In this document: in pieces, positions 33,540 through 43,391 of the stretch
Layout: every line of letters begins with the position of its first letter
How positions within the stretch are numbered: position 1 is the first letter of the stretch
NCBI GenBank assembly: GCA_016872645.1
Contig: VGZH01000044.1
Location: 1-47,649, forward strand
Reading direction: 5' to 3'
From: Planctomycetota bacterium
GTDB lineage: Bacteria; Planctomycetota; Planctomycetia; Planctomycetales; Planctomycetaceae
Length of the DNA stretch: 47,649 nt
The notes under the pieces: generated by a model
Told to the model about the DNA's origin: nothing
Databases searched by the model: none
The model's input: only the letters and a program-made list of their open reading frames with translations
Position numbers and translations under genes: made by a program

Positions 33540-34926
33540 GAGTCTCATCTGGCAAACTTGAAAGAATTGGGCCGTCGAGTACTTCGCCGGTGGGACGCAA
33601 TTCTTCAATTTGCACTCCGACCGCGTCTCCTGTGACTTCGATGTGCGGCACGCGCCACAGGAAGATTAAACTGATCGCTCGCCACGTCGAAGAGGCGACA
33701 AATAATGTGTGATACGCCCATGGGGCCTCGTCCGCGAGCGACAGGATCACTCCGCCGACCAACGCCCCAGCAGCCAGCGCGGCGCTATTGAGCAGATTAA
33801 ACAGCGTCAGCACACCAACTCGTTCGTTCGCCGGGATCGACTCGAAGAACAACAGGAAGAACGCCAACTCGTAGGCGGCCCAGCAGACACCAGCGGTCAC
33901 CTGCGTCAGACACAGCCAGGCGTAATTGTCCGAAACGCTCCACATGCCGGAGAGTGGAATGATGCCGATTCCCCCCAGCGTCAGTAGTCGCCGAGCCCCC
34001 CAACGTTTCGCAAATCGACCGCACAGCGGCAGAGCCATGATCTTGAAGACGAACGAGAACGCGATCAGCACCGCATAATCGACGTACTCAAAATGCAGTT
34101 TCTTCTTCATGTAAGGAGCGAAGTACGGACCAGTGATCCACACGCCGAACTGCACCACGATGATGTAAAAAAGCAAGCGCCCTCCGGCGCTGTGTCGGTA
34201 CGACCGCAGTTGTTCGAGCACCGGCATTCGGCGACGCTCCACGGACAACGGCACCGGTTCATGCTGAGCGGCCAGGAACGAGGCGGACAAGACTCGACAG
34301 ACAAAAGCAATCGTGAACAGAATGCCAAACACCGCCAGTACATTTCCATGCCCGGCTCCAGCAGCCTCATCCAGCCGCTTTCCGAATTGCAGAGCGAACC
34401 CTCCACCGAGAAAACCAGCCAGCACGGTGAGCTGCTGCAAGCGTGTCCGTTTCGCGAAGAAGTGCGCTCGGATGGATCGAGGCACAAGGCTTCCGATCCA
34501 GACGTTCCAAGCTGGCCCGGTCCCCAATCCACCGGCCCAATACAGCGAGGCAACGACCAATGCCGCCCACGCCGGGATGTAACCGACGATCGCCGCTCCG
34601 ATTAGCGGCACAAAGCTGGCCGCTTGCAGCATCGAACAAAACACAACCCAACGCTTGTGTGACTTCAATAAGGCGACCGCCCACGGCGAAACCATCTGCA
34701 GCATGCCGCCCAGCAACACCGGCACGCTGACGACGAGGCCCGACATCACCTCGCTCAGCCCGACCGTCAGGACGAACAGCGGCAAGTAGGTCTCCCCCAA
34801 GCCGACCATTACGCCGAACGCCGCGGCGTCGGCCTGGCTGACTCGCAAGTTGTGAGTCAGTCGGCGCGATCTCTGGCCGCGAGTCATCGAGAGAGTCTTC
34901 GAACCGTCGTTCGTGAGTCCGTTCAC
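33532..34926 (-). CDS. MFS transporter, 464 aa
   Basis: Twelve hydrophobic segments are visible, for example AAAFGVMVGLGETYLPLFVL near the start, GLVVSVPVLLGGMLQMV, ALVVASLYWAGGLG, LAGFLGGGFALQFG, LLFYIIVVQFGVWI, FVFKIMALPLCG and GALVGGVILSLA. Basic loops between them fit the positive-inside rule. The substrate cannot be read. Start: GTG 34926, with AGGTAGGG before it; ATG 34887 would remove the N-terminal tail and is possible. It is the upstream member of a leftward set with hpt and the kinase, separated by 65 bp. Confidence 0.85.
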   Translation of the reverse strand: MNGLTNDGSKTLSMTRGQRSRRLTHNLRVSQADAAAFGVMVGLGETYLPLFVLTVGLSEVMSGLVVSVPVLLGGMLQMVSPWAVALLKSHKRWVVFCSMLQAASFVPLIGAAIVGYIPAWAALVVASLYWAGGLGTGPAWNVWIGSLVPRSIRAHFFAKRTRLQQLTVLAGFLGGGFALQFGKRLDEAAGAGHGNVLAVFGILFTIAFVCRVLSASFLAAQHEPVPLSVERRRMPVLEQLRSYRHSAGGRLLFYIIVVQFGVWITGPYFAPYMKKKLHFEYVDYAVLIAFSFVFKIMALPLCGRFAKRWGARRLLTLGGIGIIPLSGMWSVSDNYAWLCLTQVTAGVCWAAYELAFFLLFFESIPANERVGVLTLFNLLNSAALAAGALVGGVILSLADEAPWAYHTLFVASSTWRAISLIFLWRVPHIEVTGDAVGVQIEELRPTGEVLDGPILSSLPDETRP

Positions 34927-35200
34927 GTCAGTCGCCCTACCTGAGGCGATAACAAATCTTGGAATGGAATTCGGGAGCACCCTTCCGGAATCTGGTCGCG
35001 ATGCTTGGCAAATGCAACCACGAGCAGATTTGATTCAGGTTCGTGATTCCCCTGACCTTTACCTGAGCGGAACCTGAATTCCACGGCAAAATCTTGACTT
35101 TTGCTCCGCCTCCGCGTCCGATACCCCGTTCTCGCGGCAACTCGTGCCACTGATTCTGTTGGTCAATTCTTGTGTTTCCAAGGCGATCGGAGAAACCGTC

Positions 35201-36208
35201 ATGCCGTCTAAGTGTCGCCGTTCTTCTGGATTCACGCTGATCGAATTACTCGTTGTCATCGCCATTATTGCCATTTTGATCGCCCTGCTGTTGCCAGCTG
35301 TGCAACAGGCGCGCGAGGCCGCGCGACGGTCGCAATGCAAAAACAATCTCAAGCAAATCGGTCTGGCGATGCACAATTATGAAGAGTCGCACAAGATGCT
35401 CCCCGCGGGCTCGTTCGTCGTCGCTCCTGTCGCGGGTGCGACTTCGAATGATGCTTCTCCGCATCCCATGATCCTCGCCTACCTGGATAACAAAGCCGGA
35501 TTCAAGCTGTTCGACTTCAACACGAATCTCAATTCGTCAGCGACGAATCAAGCGTCGCGCCAACAAGACGTTCCCGTGTTTGCGTGCCCGTCCCAACCTG
35601 GAGTCTCGCGGTTCGTCCTTGCCGGGACGCAATGTCCCGCCGGTTGCGGTCAAACGAACTACGCACAAAGCTTGGGAAACAACGCCAACTATGCGGCCAA
35701 CGACGGCCCCTTTGGGCGGCGTTTCGGGGCGAAGTTTTCCGATATCCGAGACGGTCTGAGCGCCACCGGAATGTTCGCCGAAATCCGCCTTGGTCCATCC
35801 GGTGGAGTGACCTCGCAAAGCGTTCCGGCGACCGATCCCGAGTACTACAACGTCGCTACCAACTTGCCTTTTGGAACTTGGGACGCCAGTGCCACGGGTG
35901 ACACGATCTCCGTCCCGCAATGCGATACCACAGCCGCCGCCTTTCCCTACCGCGGGAAGCAATACTATCGCGGAGTCGTGGTCGCCACGTTTTATTCGCA
36001 CACACTGACGCCAAACTCAAAACGCCGCGATTGCATTCGCGGCACGGGTGTCGATCGCGGCCACTTGGCCACGCGCAGCTATCATGCCGGTGGTTCGCAT
36101 ATCGTCCTCTGCGATGGATCGGTTCGATTCGCCAACGATAATGTGAGCGAACCGGTGTGGCGTTCGGTGGGAAGCCGGGCCGGTCGAGAGTCGAACGGCC
36201 AATGGTAA
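35201..36208 (+). CDS. DUF1559 pilin-like protein with N-terminal methylation motif, 335 aa
   Basis: The N-terminus is a type IV pilin-like leader: basic start, then [23 protein letters not shown], a prepilin cleavage and methylation site. The mature protein is a beta-rich DUF1559 domain with [13 protein letters not shown]-like and [14 protein letters not shown] blocks, the latter typical of the family's end. DUF1559 proteins are abundant in planctomycetes and are thought to be surface or pseudopilus components. The start ATG 35201 is 8 nt behind GGAG. The small lipoprotein follows 88 bp downstream; such pairs are common in planctomycetes. Confidence 0.92.
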   Translation: MPSKCRRSSGFTLIELLVVIAIIAILIALLLPAVQQAREAARRSQCKNNLKQIGLAMHNYEESHKMLPAGSFVVAPVAGATSNDASPHPMILAYLDNKAGFKLFDFNTNLNSSATNQASRQQDVPVFACPSQPGVSRFVLAGTQCPAGCGQTNYAQSLGNNANYAANDGPFGRRFGAKFSDIRDGLSATGMFAEIRLGPSGGVTSQSVPATDPEYYNVATNLPFGTWDASATGDTISVPQCDTTAAAFPYRGKQYYRGVVVATFYSHTLTPNSKRRDCIRGTGVDRGHLATRSYHAGGSHIVLCDGSVRFANDNVSEPVWRSVGSRAGRESNGQW

Positions 36209-36296
36209 TGGAGTCGATTGCTCCCCTCGTTCAACAAGGCTGGAATTAAACGGCGCAATCGACTCGCTCGGTGGCGTCAGCAAGAAGGAGTTTCAC

Positions 36297-36749
36297 GTGC
36301 TGCGGTTGATCAATGGACTGGTTGGGTTTGGGCTGATTCTTGGACTCGCGGGATGCAGTCCCGCTGTGGTCAAGCCGACCCTCGAAAAAGTCGTGCCGGT
36401 CTCGGGCACAGTGACCTATCAGGGGAAACCGGTGGAGAGCTTTCAGGTCAGCTTCATTCCCACCGATGGCCGACGTGCTGCTGTGGGAATCACCGATGCT
36501 TCTGGAAAATTCACGCTGGGAACCAATGACGTGGCTGACGGTGCGCCTCCCGGAAAGCACAAAGTTTCGATCGCCTTCGCGCCCACGTCGACGGACGATT
36601 CCGCATCCGCGTCGCCGGTGGACGATCCGAAATTGCTCCCCAAGCCCAAACTTGCTGTTCCCAGCAAGTACGCAAACCCGGCGACTTCAGGACTCGAGCA
36701 AGAGGTTCCCGCTGGCGGCCTGACCGACTTAAAAATCGAACTGAAGTGA
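36297..36749 (+). CDS. Small lipoprotein with a carboxypeptidase-regulatory-like fold, 150 aa
   Basis: The GTG start 36297 is 6 nt behind AAGGAG. The N-terminus has a lipobox (ILGLAGCS), so Cys at about residue 18 is lipidated. Residues 33-90 (VSGTVTYQGKPVESFQVSFIP ... ITDASGKFTL) follow the carboxypeptidase-regulatory-like beta sandwich, and the rest is Pro/Lys-rich. This layout accompanies DUF1559 genes in planctomycetes and may attach or support the surface protein. The lipobox and fold are visible; the partnership is inferred from position. Confidence 0.85.
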   Translation: MLRLINGLVGFGLILGLAGCSPAVVKPTLEKVVPVSGTVTYQGKPVESFQVSFIPTDGRRAAVGITDASGKFTLGTNDVADGAPPGKHKVSIAFAPTSTDDSASASPVDDPKLLPKPKLAVPSKYANPATSGLEQEVPAGGLTDLKIELK

Positions 36750-36777
36750 TCCGCCCGAAGATGCAGTTCCGTGCGGT

Positions 36778-38154
<1,377 letters not shown>

Positions 38155-38190
38155 TGGTTGTCTCCTGATCTCTGAGAGGAACTCCAACAG

Positions 38191-38281
38191 ACTAACCCGA
38201 AGCGTCAGTGAGGGCGAACGCTCCGTCGAGTCGATTCAAAGCGTTTTGGAACGCCCGCCCCCACTGACGCTTCGGGTTAGT
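38191..38281. repeat. Long inverted repeat, 20-bp perfect arms
   Basis: Bases 38191-38210 and 38262-38281 are perfect reverse complements (arm ACTAACCCGAAGCGTCAGTG). The 51-bp spacer contains AGGGCG and CGCCC runs that extend the pairing partly. A related degenerate sequence (AAGCGTCGGGTT) occurs near 38790 and AGCGTCAGCGA near 45520. It is a dispersed, hairpin-forming repeat; a small mobile or RNA-structural origin is inferred. Confidence 0.75.
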
Positions 38282-38328
38282 GACGGCTTTGCCACAAAAC
38301 TGTTCAGCCAACTATACCCGCCCGGTCG

Positions 38329-38340
38329 TGTGACGTCACA
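38329..38340. promoter_or_regulatory. 12-bp palindrome TGTGACGTCACA
   Basis: The 12-bp palindrome TGTGACGTCACA lies upstream of the broken secreted-protein gene, with CCGGT and ACCGG flanks nearby. It could be an operator, but it is short and no regulator is known for it. Confidence 0.3.
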
Positions 38341-38487
38341 ACCGGACTGATTTACCAGCGCAGACTCGTTGCAGAAAACGTCGAGCTGGGAATCACCTGT
38401 TGCTCTGCGATAGCTCGACCAAACTCTCACGCCCAGGAACGAGGTCGTCCGTTCCATAAAACCATCGTTGAACCCCAAGGTGTCACT

Positions 38488-38706
38488 ATGCCTGCATTCA
38501 TTGAGAGATCCAGCCATTCCGGGCGACTGAGTTTTTCTTTCGGCCAACCATTCTTCGCTGCGATTGTCTTGGGATTGATCGCCGCCGCGAGCCAAGCGGC
38601 TGAGCCAAAATGACTCAAAGCTCCCTTCCCCGATTGGAAAATTGAAATCGTTCCTGCTGACGCCATCGGTCCGTCTCCAATTCCGAAAATCGATCGAGCT
38701 CCTGCT
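38488..38706 (+). pseudogene. Broken gene for a secreted protein
   Basis: ATG 38488 has AAGG at 7 nt upstream and opens a signal peptide (FAAIVLGLIAAASQAAEPK). A TGA stops it at 38611-38613 after 41 codons. The same frame then continues with LKAPFPDWKIEIVPADAIGPSPIPKID, which looks like the mature N-terminus of a PVC-type secreted protein, before losing any recognisable pattern. The most economical reading is a decayed or truncated gene; a 41-aa peptide by itself is possible. The rest of 38155-38908 holds only the repeat and palindrome above. Confidence 0.45.
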
Positions 38707-38908
38707 GTGCGCCGCAGCCGGCCCTGTTCAATCAGTGGTTCAGTCCCCGGGGTACGAACGCTTTTGACTTTCGCAAGTCGCACTTTCGCCCATAAGCGTC
38801 GGGTTGGCACGGAGAATTCGACGAGCCCGACGTGCAAACGACGAACTCATCCCAAAGAGGGGACTTCACGACTTGCTTGCGCTTCGTGTTGGATTGGCAA
38901 CCAGTTTT

Positions 38909-40837
38909 TCAAATAAAAAGCAACGCGATGCTGATGCTCAGGAAGAAGACTCCGCACAGCACGATGCCGATTTGATGGAACCAGCCAGGTTGGATTTCTT
39001 TCGGCAGCAGCTTGCGGTTGACGTACAAAGCCAAAAGCGATGTCGAACCCAACGCAATGTTTTGCAACACGGCAGCGAACTTCGCGATCGCCACGGCGGG
39101 AAACAGAATCAGGATCACTAAACCTCCGGTGGCATAGATCGACATGATGCCGTAATAGACGTAGCGCACCTCGCCTGTCCGTCGCACGCGTGAGCTGGCG
39201 TTCCACAGCATGTCGGTCCAGCGCCGAGCAATCTGGTCGCCGGTGCTGACTTGTCCCGGAGTCAGCACCAGGAAGCCGCAGATCAACGTCAAATACCAGA
39301 ACAGCGAGGCATACGACGGATACCGGCCGGCGATTCCTTCGGCCGACATCGCCGCGGCTCGGTCGCCGACCACGCTGGCATTGCGGATGAACTCCAGCGA
39401 CATCATACAGGGCAACGCCATGCCGATCACCGACGCCGCTATCCAGATCGCTTGATCGCGTCGAATGTGCTGCATCCAGCCGAGCCACTTGAAACGATTC
39501 TCACTGTCGAGCGAAAACACTTTGCCCGTATGTGACAGCGAGACGGTGATCCCGCCGCACGCGCTGGGAATTGCGCCGACGTGGCAGCCCATGCCCCAGC
39601 CTTTGTCGCGTGCGTAGTTCGAGAACATTGTGTTCGTCAGCCCGCCCGCTCCGGCGATCGCCACGAACGCCACGACCATCGACCAGTCCAGCGGCGGCAA
39701 CCGGCCATGCTCGCTGACGTAGTTGAAGGCGTTTACATAAGCTAAACCCTCGTGCTGCAAGTGATTTTTCAGCCGTGAGCGTTGAGAGTCGGGGACTTGG
39801 TCGAGCGTGGAATAGACCGTCGATTGTCCTGTGCCCAAAACGGTGATTCTTGAAGGCTGAAACGTGTGGTTGTCGACAACGTCTCCTTCGGCAGTCCACA
39901 CTTCAGTATCCGTCGAGTACTCAATCAGGAATCGTTTGCTGCGGATGAACACTTTCGTTCTCGCCAGGATTGCATCGCGGAATTGGCTCTCCTCGTCGCT
40001 GAGCTTGTCAGAGTTTGCCAAATTGAATTTGGACTTTTTGTTTCCGCGAATGACCTGCAACTCGCCCGTGATGGAGTCATCTTTCCGTTCCCAGGTTCCC
40101 TTGGCAAAGAATTCGGCGTCACCAACTATTTTTCGCACGCTGAAGTGACGATCGACGATGAGCGTGTCTGGGCGGAGTGGAACAGTGCCGAAGGCGAAGA
40201 AGCCAGTGCAAACATCCCAAAAGACGGGAGCGGAGACCATCGTCAGCGCGATGATCGACAAATAGCCCAGCACGACCACGAGTTTGGTCGCCATGATCTT
40301 TTCAAGCATCCGATAGACCGTGCCTCCAAAGATCAGCGGCACGAAACACAGCAAAAAGATCGTGATGCCCAATCCGCGCACGAGCAACTTGTCATCCGGG
40401 TTCCCGATGGTGTCTGGCAGGCGTCCGAGGATTCCCGTCGCCAACGGCACCGCCGCGTTCGAGGCGTTGTAGGGAAAGAACGAGGCCACATCGAGCAGCG
40501 CAAAGAACGCGATCCAGGCCATCGGTCCGGGCCAGGTCCTCAGGATGCCGACGTTCATTGGCTCACCGCAGTAGATCGCGTACCGCATGAACATCAGGTT
40601 CGCGAAGCCCTGCAACACGATGCTGATCATCGCCAGCCAGAACAGAGACGCTCCGTACTGAGCTGACACCACCGGGCCGAACAACCACTCACCAGTCCCG
40701 ATACTCGTGCCAGCCAGCACGACTCCCGGCCCGATCAAACCCAGCCACAACGTCCGTCCCGATCGCGGTGGTTCGGGCAAGTTGTCGATTTCCCAAGGAG
40801 CAAGCGCGCCGGCGGCAACGGTTGGTTTGTCGGACAT
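38909..40837 (-). CDS. Nramp-like divalent-metal transporter with a soluble insert, 642 aa
   Basis: Many hydrophobic segments are visible, from WLGLIGPGVVLAGTSIGTGEWLFGP (TM1) through GLGITIFLLCFVPLIFG, WSMVVAFVAIAGAGGL and IALGSTSLLALYV to GIVLCGVFFLSISIALLFI. The order fits the Nramp fold. TM1 lacks the metal-binding DPGN and reads GTSIGTGEW, and the TM6 MPH motif is also absent, so the substrate may not be a classical divalent metal. Between about residues 225 and 375 lies a hydrophilic, beta-rich insert (IVDRHFSVRKIVGDAEFFAKG ... RITVLGTGQSTVYS) that is not part of the usual family. The gene is full length and unpaired. Confidence 0.8.
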   Translation of the reverse strand: MSDKPTVAAGALAPWEIDNLPEPPRSGRTLWLGLIGPGVVLAGTSIGTGEWLFGPVVSAQYGASLFWLAMISIVLQGFANLMFMRYAIYCGEPMNVGILRTWPGPMAWIAFFALLDVASFFPYNASNAAVPLATGILGRLPDTIGNPDDKLLVRGLGITIFLLCFVPLIFGGTVYRMLEKIMATKLVVVLGYLSIIALTMVSAPVFWDVCTGFFAFGTVPLRPDTLIVDRHFSVRKIVGDAEFFAKGTWERKDDSITGELQVIRGNKKSKFNLANSDKLSDEESQFRDAILARTKVFIRSKRFLIEYSTDTEVWTAEGDVVDNHTFQPSRITVLGTGQSTVYSTLDQVPDSQRSRLKNHLQHEGLAYVNAFNYVSEHGRLPPLDWSMVVAFVAIAGAGGLTNTMFSNYARDKGWGMGCHVGAIPSACGGITVSLSHTGKVFSLDSENRFKWLGWMQHIRRDQAIWIAASVIGMALPCMMSLEFIRNASVVGDRAAAMSAEGIAGRYPSYASLFWYLTLICGFLVLTPGQVSTGDQIARRWTDMLWNASSRVRRTGEVRYVYYGIMSIYATGGLVILILFPAVAIAKFAAVLQNIALGSTSLLALYVNRKLLPKEIQPGWFHQIGIVLCGVFFLSISIALLFI

Positions 40838-40990
40838 GGCGTTCCTTTGCAGTGCAGTGATTCATCGCCACTTTGAATTGCGGCGGAGTCACTGTCTTTC
40901 TTATGAAGTCAAAATAACTCACGACAGATAAGAAAGCGGCGCTGCCGAGAAGTAAAGTGGCCATTCATCGCCGCACTCCAAAGGGCTTCC

Positions 40991-42148
40991 ATGAAGATCA
41001 CCAAGCTCAAGTCGTTTCTCGTGAATGGCGGGTTGCGGAATTATCTGTTCGTGCGACTGACGACCGACACGGGGCTGACCGGACTTGGCGAAGCAACGCT
41101 CGAATGGCAAGAGGCCACCGTGCAGACACTGATTCACGAATGGGTGGAGGATCGGATCGTCGGAGTCAATCCGTTTGACATCGAAAAAGTGTTTGGGAAT
41201 CTGATACGGGATCAGTATCAAGGTGGCTCGACGGTGCTGACGGCGATCAGCGGAGTTGAGATTGCGTGCTGGGATTTGATCGGCAAAGCCTGCGGTCAGC
41301 CAGTCTATAAGCTGCTGGGGGGCCAAGCACGCGAGCGGCTTCCCGCCTACGCGAACGGCTGGTACGGCGGTGCTTGCACTCCGGCCGACTACGCGGCCAA
41401 GGCGAAAGAGGTCGTCAGTCAAGGCTATCGCGGGATGAAGTTCGATCCGTTTGGAGTCGCCTGGAAAGAAATGACTCACGAGCGGATGGCCGACGCCGAG
41501 CAAATCGTCGCCGCCGTGCGCGAAGAGGTCGGAAACGAGATCGACTTAATGATCGAGGTTCACGGCCGCTTGTCCGTCGATTGTGCCATCGAAATGGGCC
41601 GCCGGCTGATCCCCTATCGCCCCGCGTGGTACGAAGAGCCGGTGACACCGCACAGTCTCGACCAGTTGCTCAAAGTCAAACAGGCATTGCCATTCCCCAT
41701 CGCGGCGGGCGAGCGGCTTTACATGCTCGAAGAATTCGAGCGGCTGGCTTCGCTGCGAGCGTGCGACATCGTGCAGATGGATTTGGCTCACTGCGGCGGA
41801 CTCGGCATCGGCAAGAAGATCGCTTCGTTGTGCCAAGCGAACGACCAACGCATCTCACCGCACTGCTCGATCGGTCCAGTCGCCTTGTGTGCCGCGCTCC
41901 ATTTCGGCTGGTCGACACCGCAAGTCGCTGTCCAAGAGAACTTCGCCGAGTACGACGTGCCTTGGCGAAACGACCTTGTATGCGGCTGGAATCCGATCCG
42001 GCGCGGCGAATTCGCTCTGCCCGATCAACCTGGCCTCGGACTCGAACTGAACGAGCAAGTGTGTGCTCAGCACCCGTATCGCAAGAATTCGTTCCCGTCT
42101 TTGTGGGACGATCGCTGGGTCAAGGAGTTCACGAAACGGGAAAGTTAA
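40991..42148 (+). CDS. Enolase-superfamily sugar-acid dehydratase (galactonate dehydratase-like), 385 aa
   Basis: This mandelate-racemase/MR-type protein is about the family length. GLTGLGEATLEWQE near residue 28 is the capping domain. The metal and catalytic blocks of the barrel follow: MKFDPFG near 150, LMIEVHGRLS near 185, AWYEEPVTPH near 214, AAGERLY near 239 and ISPHCSIGP near 290, the last with the catalytic His. Galactonate dehydratase (DgoD) and related acid-sugar dehydratases have this pattern, so the product probably dehydrates a sugar acid. The start ATG 40991 follows AAGGG. A dehydrogenase gene follows 67 bp downstream. Confidence 0.85.
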   Translation: MKITKLKSFLVNGGLRNYLFVRLTTDTGLTGLGEATLEWQEATVQTLIHEWVEDRIVGVNPFDIEKVFGNLIRDQYQGGSTVLTAISGVEIACWDLIGKACGQPVYKLLGGQARERLPAYANGWYGGACTPADYAAKAKEVVSQGYRGMKFDPFGVAWKEMTHERMADAEQIVAAVREEVGNEIDLMIEVHGRLSVDCAIEMGRRLIPYRPAWYEEPVTPHSLDQLLKVKQALPFPIAAGERLYMLEEFERLASLRACDIVQMDLAHCGGLGIGKKIASLCQANDQRISPHCSIGPVALCAALHFGWSTPQVAVQENFAEYDVPWRNDLVCGWNPIRRGEFALPDQPGLGLELNEQVCAQHPYRKNSFPSLWDDRWVKEFTKRES

Positions 42149-42155
42149 TGGCCAG

Positions 42156-42209
42156 TAGTCCGTTGTCAGTTGTGATTGCCACTGACATCGGATCATTGAC
42201 AACGGACTA
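42156..42209. promoter_or_regulatory. Two mutually exclusive hairpins between the dehydratase and dehydrogenase genes
   Basis: TAGTCCGTTGTCA (42156-42168) pairs with TGACAACGGACTA (42197-42209), while TGTCAGT (42164-42170) pairs with ACTGACA (42181-42187). The two left arms overlap by 5 bases, so only one hairpin can form. Such alternation is typical of attenuators. It lies 7 bp upstream of the dehydrogenase start, where it could control translation, but it may also be a dispersed repeat. Confidence 0.4.
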
Positions 42210-42215
42210 ATTCGC

Positions 42216-43241
42216 ATGCTCAAAGCCGTCCGACTCAACGCCGTCACTTATCCGACCGACAACGTCGAGCGCGAAACGCTTGCGCGGGCCGGTGCAGAGT
42301 TTGTCGAGATTGAAGGGCAGGAGCCGGACGAAATTCTCGCGGCAGCGGAGAACTGTGATGCGCTGCTGGTTGTTTCGTCGCGGGTACCGGGATCAGTGAT
42401 CCAACGGCTCACTCGTTGCCGCGTGATCGCTCGCTTGGGTGCGGGCACTGACAAGATCGATGTCGCCGAGGCCAGTCGGCAGGGGATCGTTGTTACGAAC
42501 GTGCCGGATTTCTGCCTCAACGAACAAGCCGAGCACACGCTGGCTCTGCTGTTGGCGTTTGCCCGCCGCTTGCCGTTCATGATGGAGTCGATGCGGACGT
42601 TCCAATGGACCGCGCGGCATCATCCTGGAGTGCATCGACTGGCCGGCCAGACGCTCGGCTTGGTCGGATTGGGTGCCAGCGCGCGAGCCGTCGCACAACG
42701 AGCCTCGGTGTTCGGTCTTCGTTTGCTGGCTTGGGTTCGTGACCCGGCCAAGTACCAAGACCTCGCGACAAAACATCACGTTGAACTGGTCCCGCTTGAC
42801 CGATTGCTCTCCGAGAGCGACTTCGTGTCGATCCATCTGCCGCTGTGCGCCGAGACTCACCACCTGCTTTCCGCCGATCGGCTCGCGCGATTGAAACCGA
42901 CCGCCGTGCTGATCAACACGGCTCGCGGCGCGATCGTCGACGAGGCCGCGCTGGTCAAATTGCTCCAGCAGCGCAAGATCGCCGGAGCCGCCCTCGACGT
43001 GTTCGAAGAGGTCGACGTCTTTGCCTTGCCAGGAAAACCCGCCGTGCATCCGCTGCTCGAATTGGACAACGTGATCCTCACGCCTCACAGTGCCGGCAGT
43101 TCGGTGGAATCGAGCCGAGAATCAAAGACCCGCGGAGCACGCAGTGCCGCCGACGTACTGCTCGGAATCCGCCCGCCATCCATCGTGAATCCGGCAGTTG
43201 CTCCCCGGTTTCCGCTTCGTGCGGACTCGCTTTGCGAGTGA
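42216..43241 (+). CDS. D-isomer-specific 2-hydroxyacid dehydrogenase, 341 aa
   Basis: This is a 2-hydroxyacid dehydrogenase of the phosphoglycerate dehydrogenase/CtBP type. The substrate domain contains LLVVSSRVPGS and ARLGAGTDKIDVAEA. The NAD(P) domain has LVGLGASARAVAQRA, where the third Gly of GxGxxG is Ala. The catalytic Arg is in INTARGAIVDE and the His in LTPHSAGSS. It follows a sugar-acid dehydratase by 67 bp, so it may act on the same pathway. The start ATG 42216 has only a weak site, with hairpins upstream. The substrate is not defined by sequence. Confidence 0.85.
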   Translation: MLKAVRLNAVTYPTDNVERETLARAGAEFVEIEGQEPDEILAAAENCDALLVVSSRVPGSVIQRLTRCRVIARLGAGTDKIDVAEASRQGIVVTNVPDFCLNEQAEHTLALLLAFARRLPFMMESMRTFQWTARHHPGVHRLAGQTLGLVGLGASARAVAQRASVFGLRLLAWVRDPAKYQDLATKHHVELVPLDRLLSESDFVSIHLPLCAETHHLLSADRLARLKPTAVLINTARGAIVDEAALVKLLQQRKIAGAALDVFEEVDVFALPGKPAVHPLLELDNVILTPHSAGSSVESSRESKTRGARSAADVLLGIRPPSIVNPAVAPRFPLRADSLCE

Positions 43242-43391
43242 GCCGAAACACATTGCGGGAATCGAACACTCTGGGCTAGAACCCCGCCCCCTTCTGAACG
43301 GAATCTGGCTCGATTGATGTGGGATCTGTATCGGAGTTGCTCCGTTTTTGCCCGTCTATCGCCCTGATTTGCTCTCCTCGTGGAACCCATC

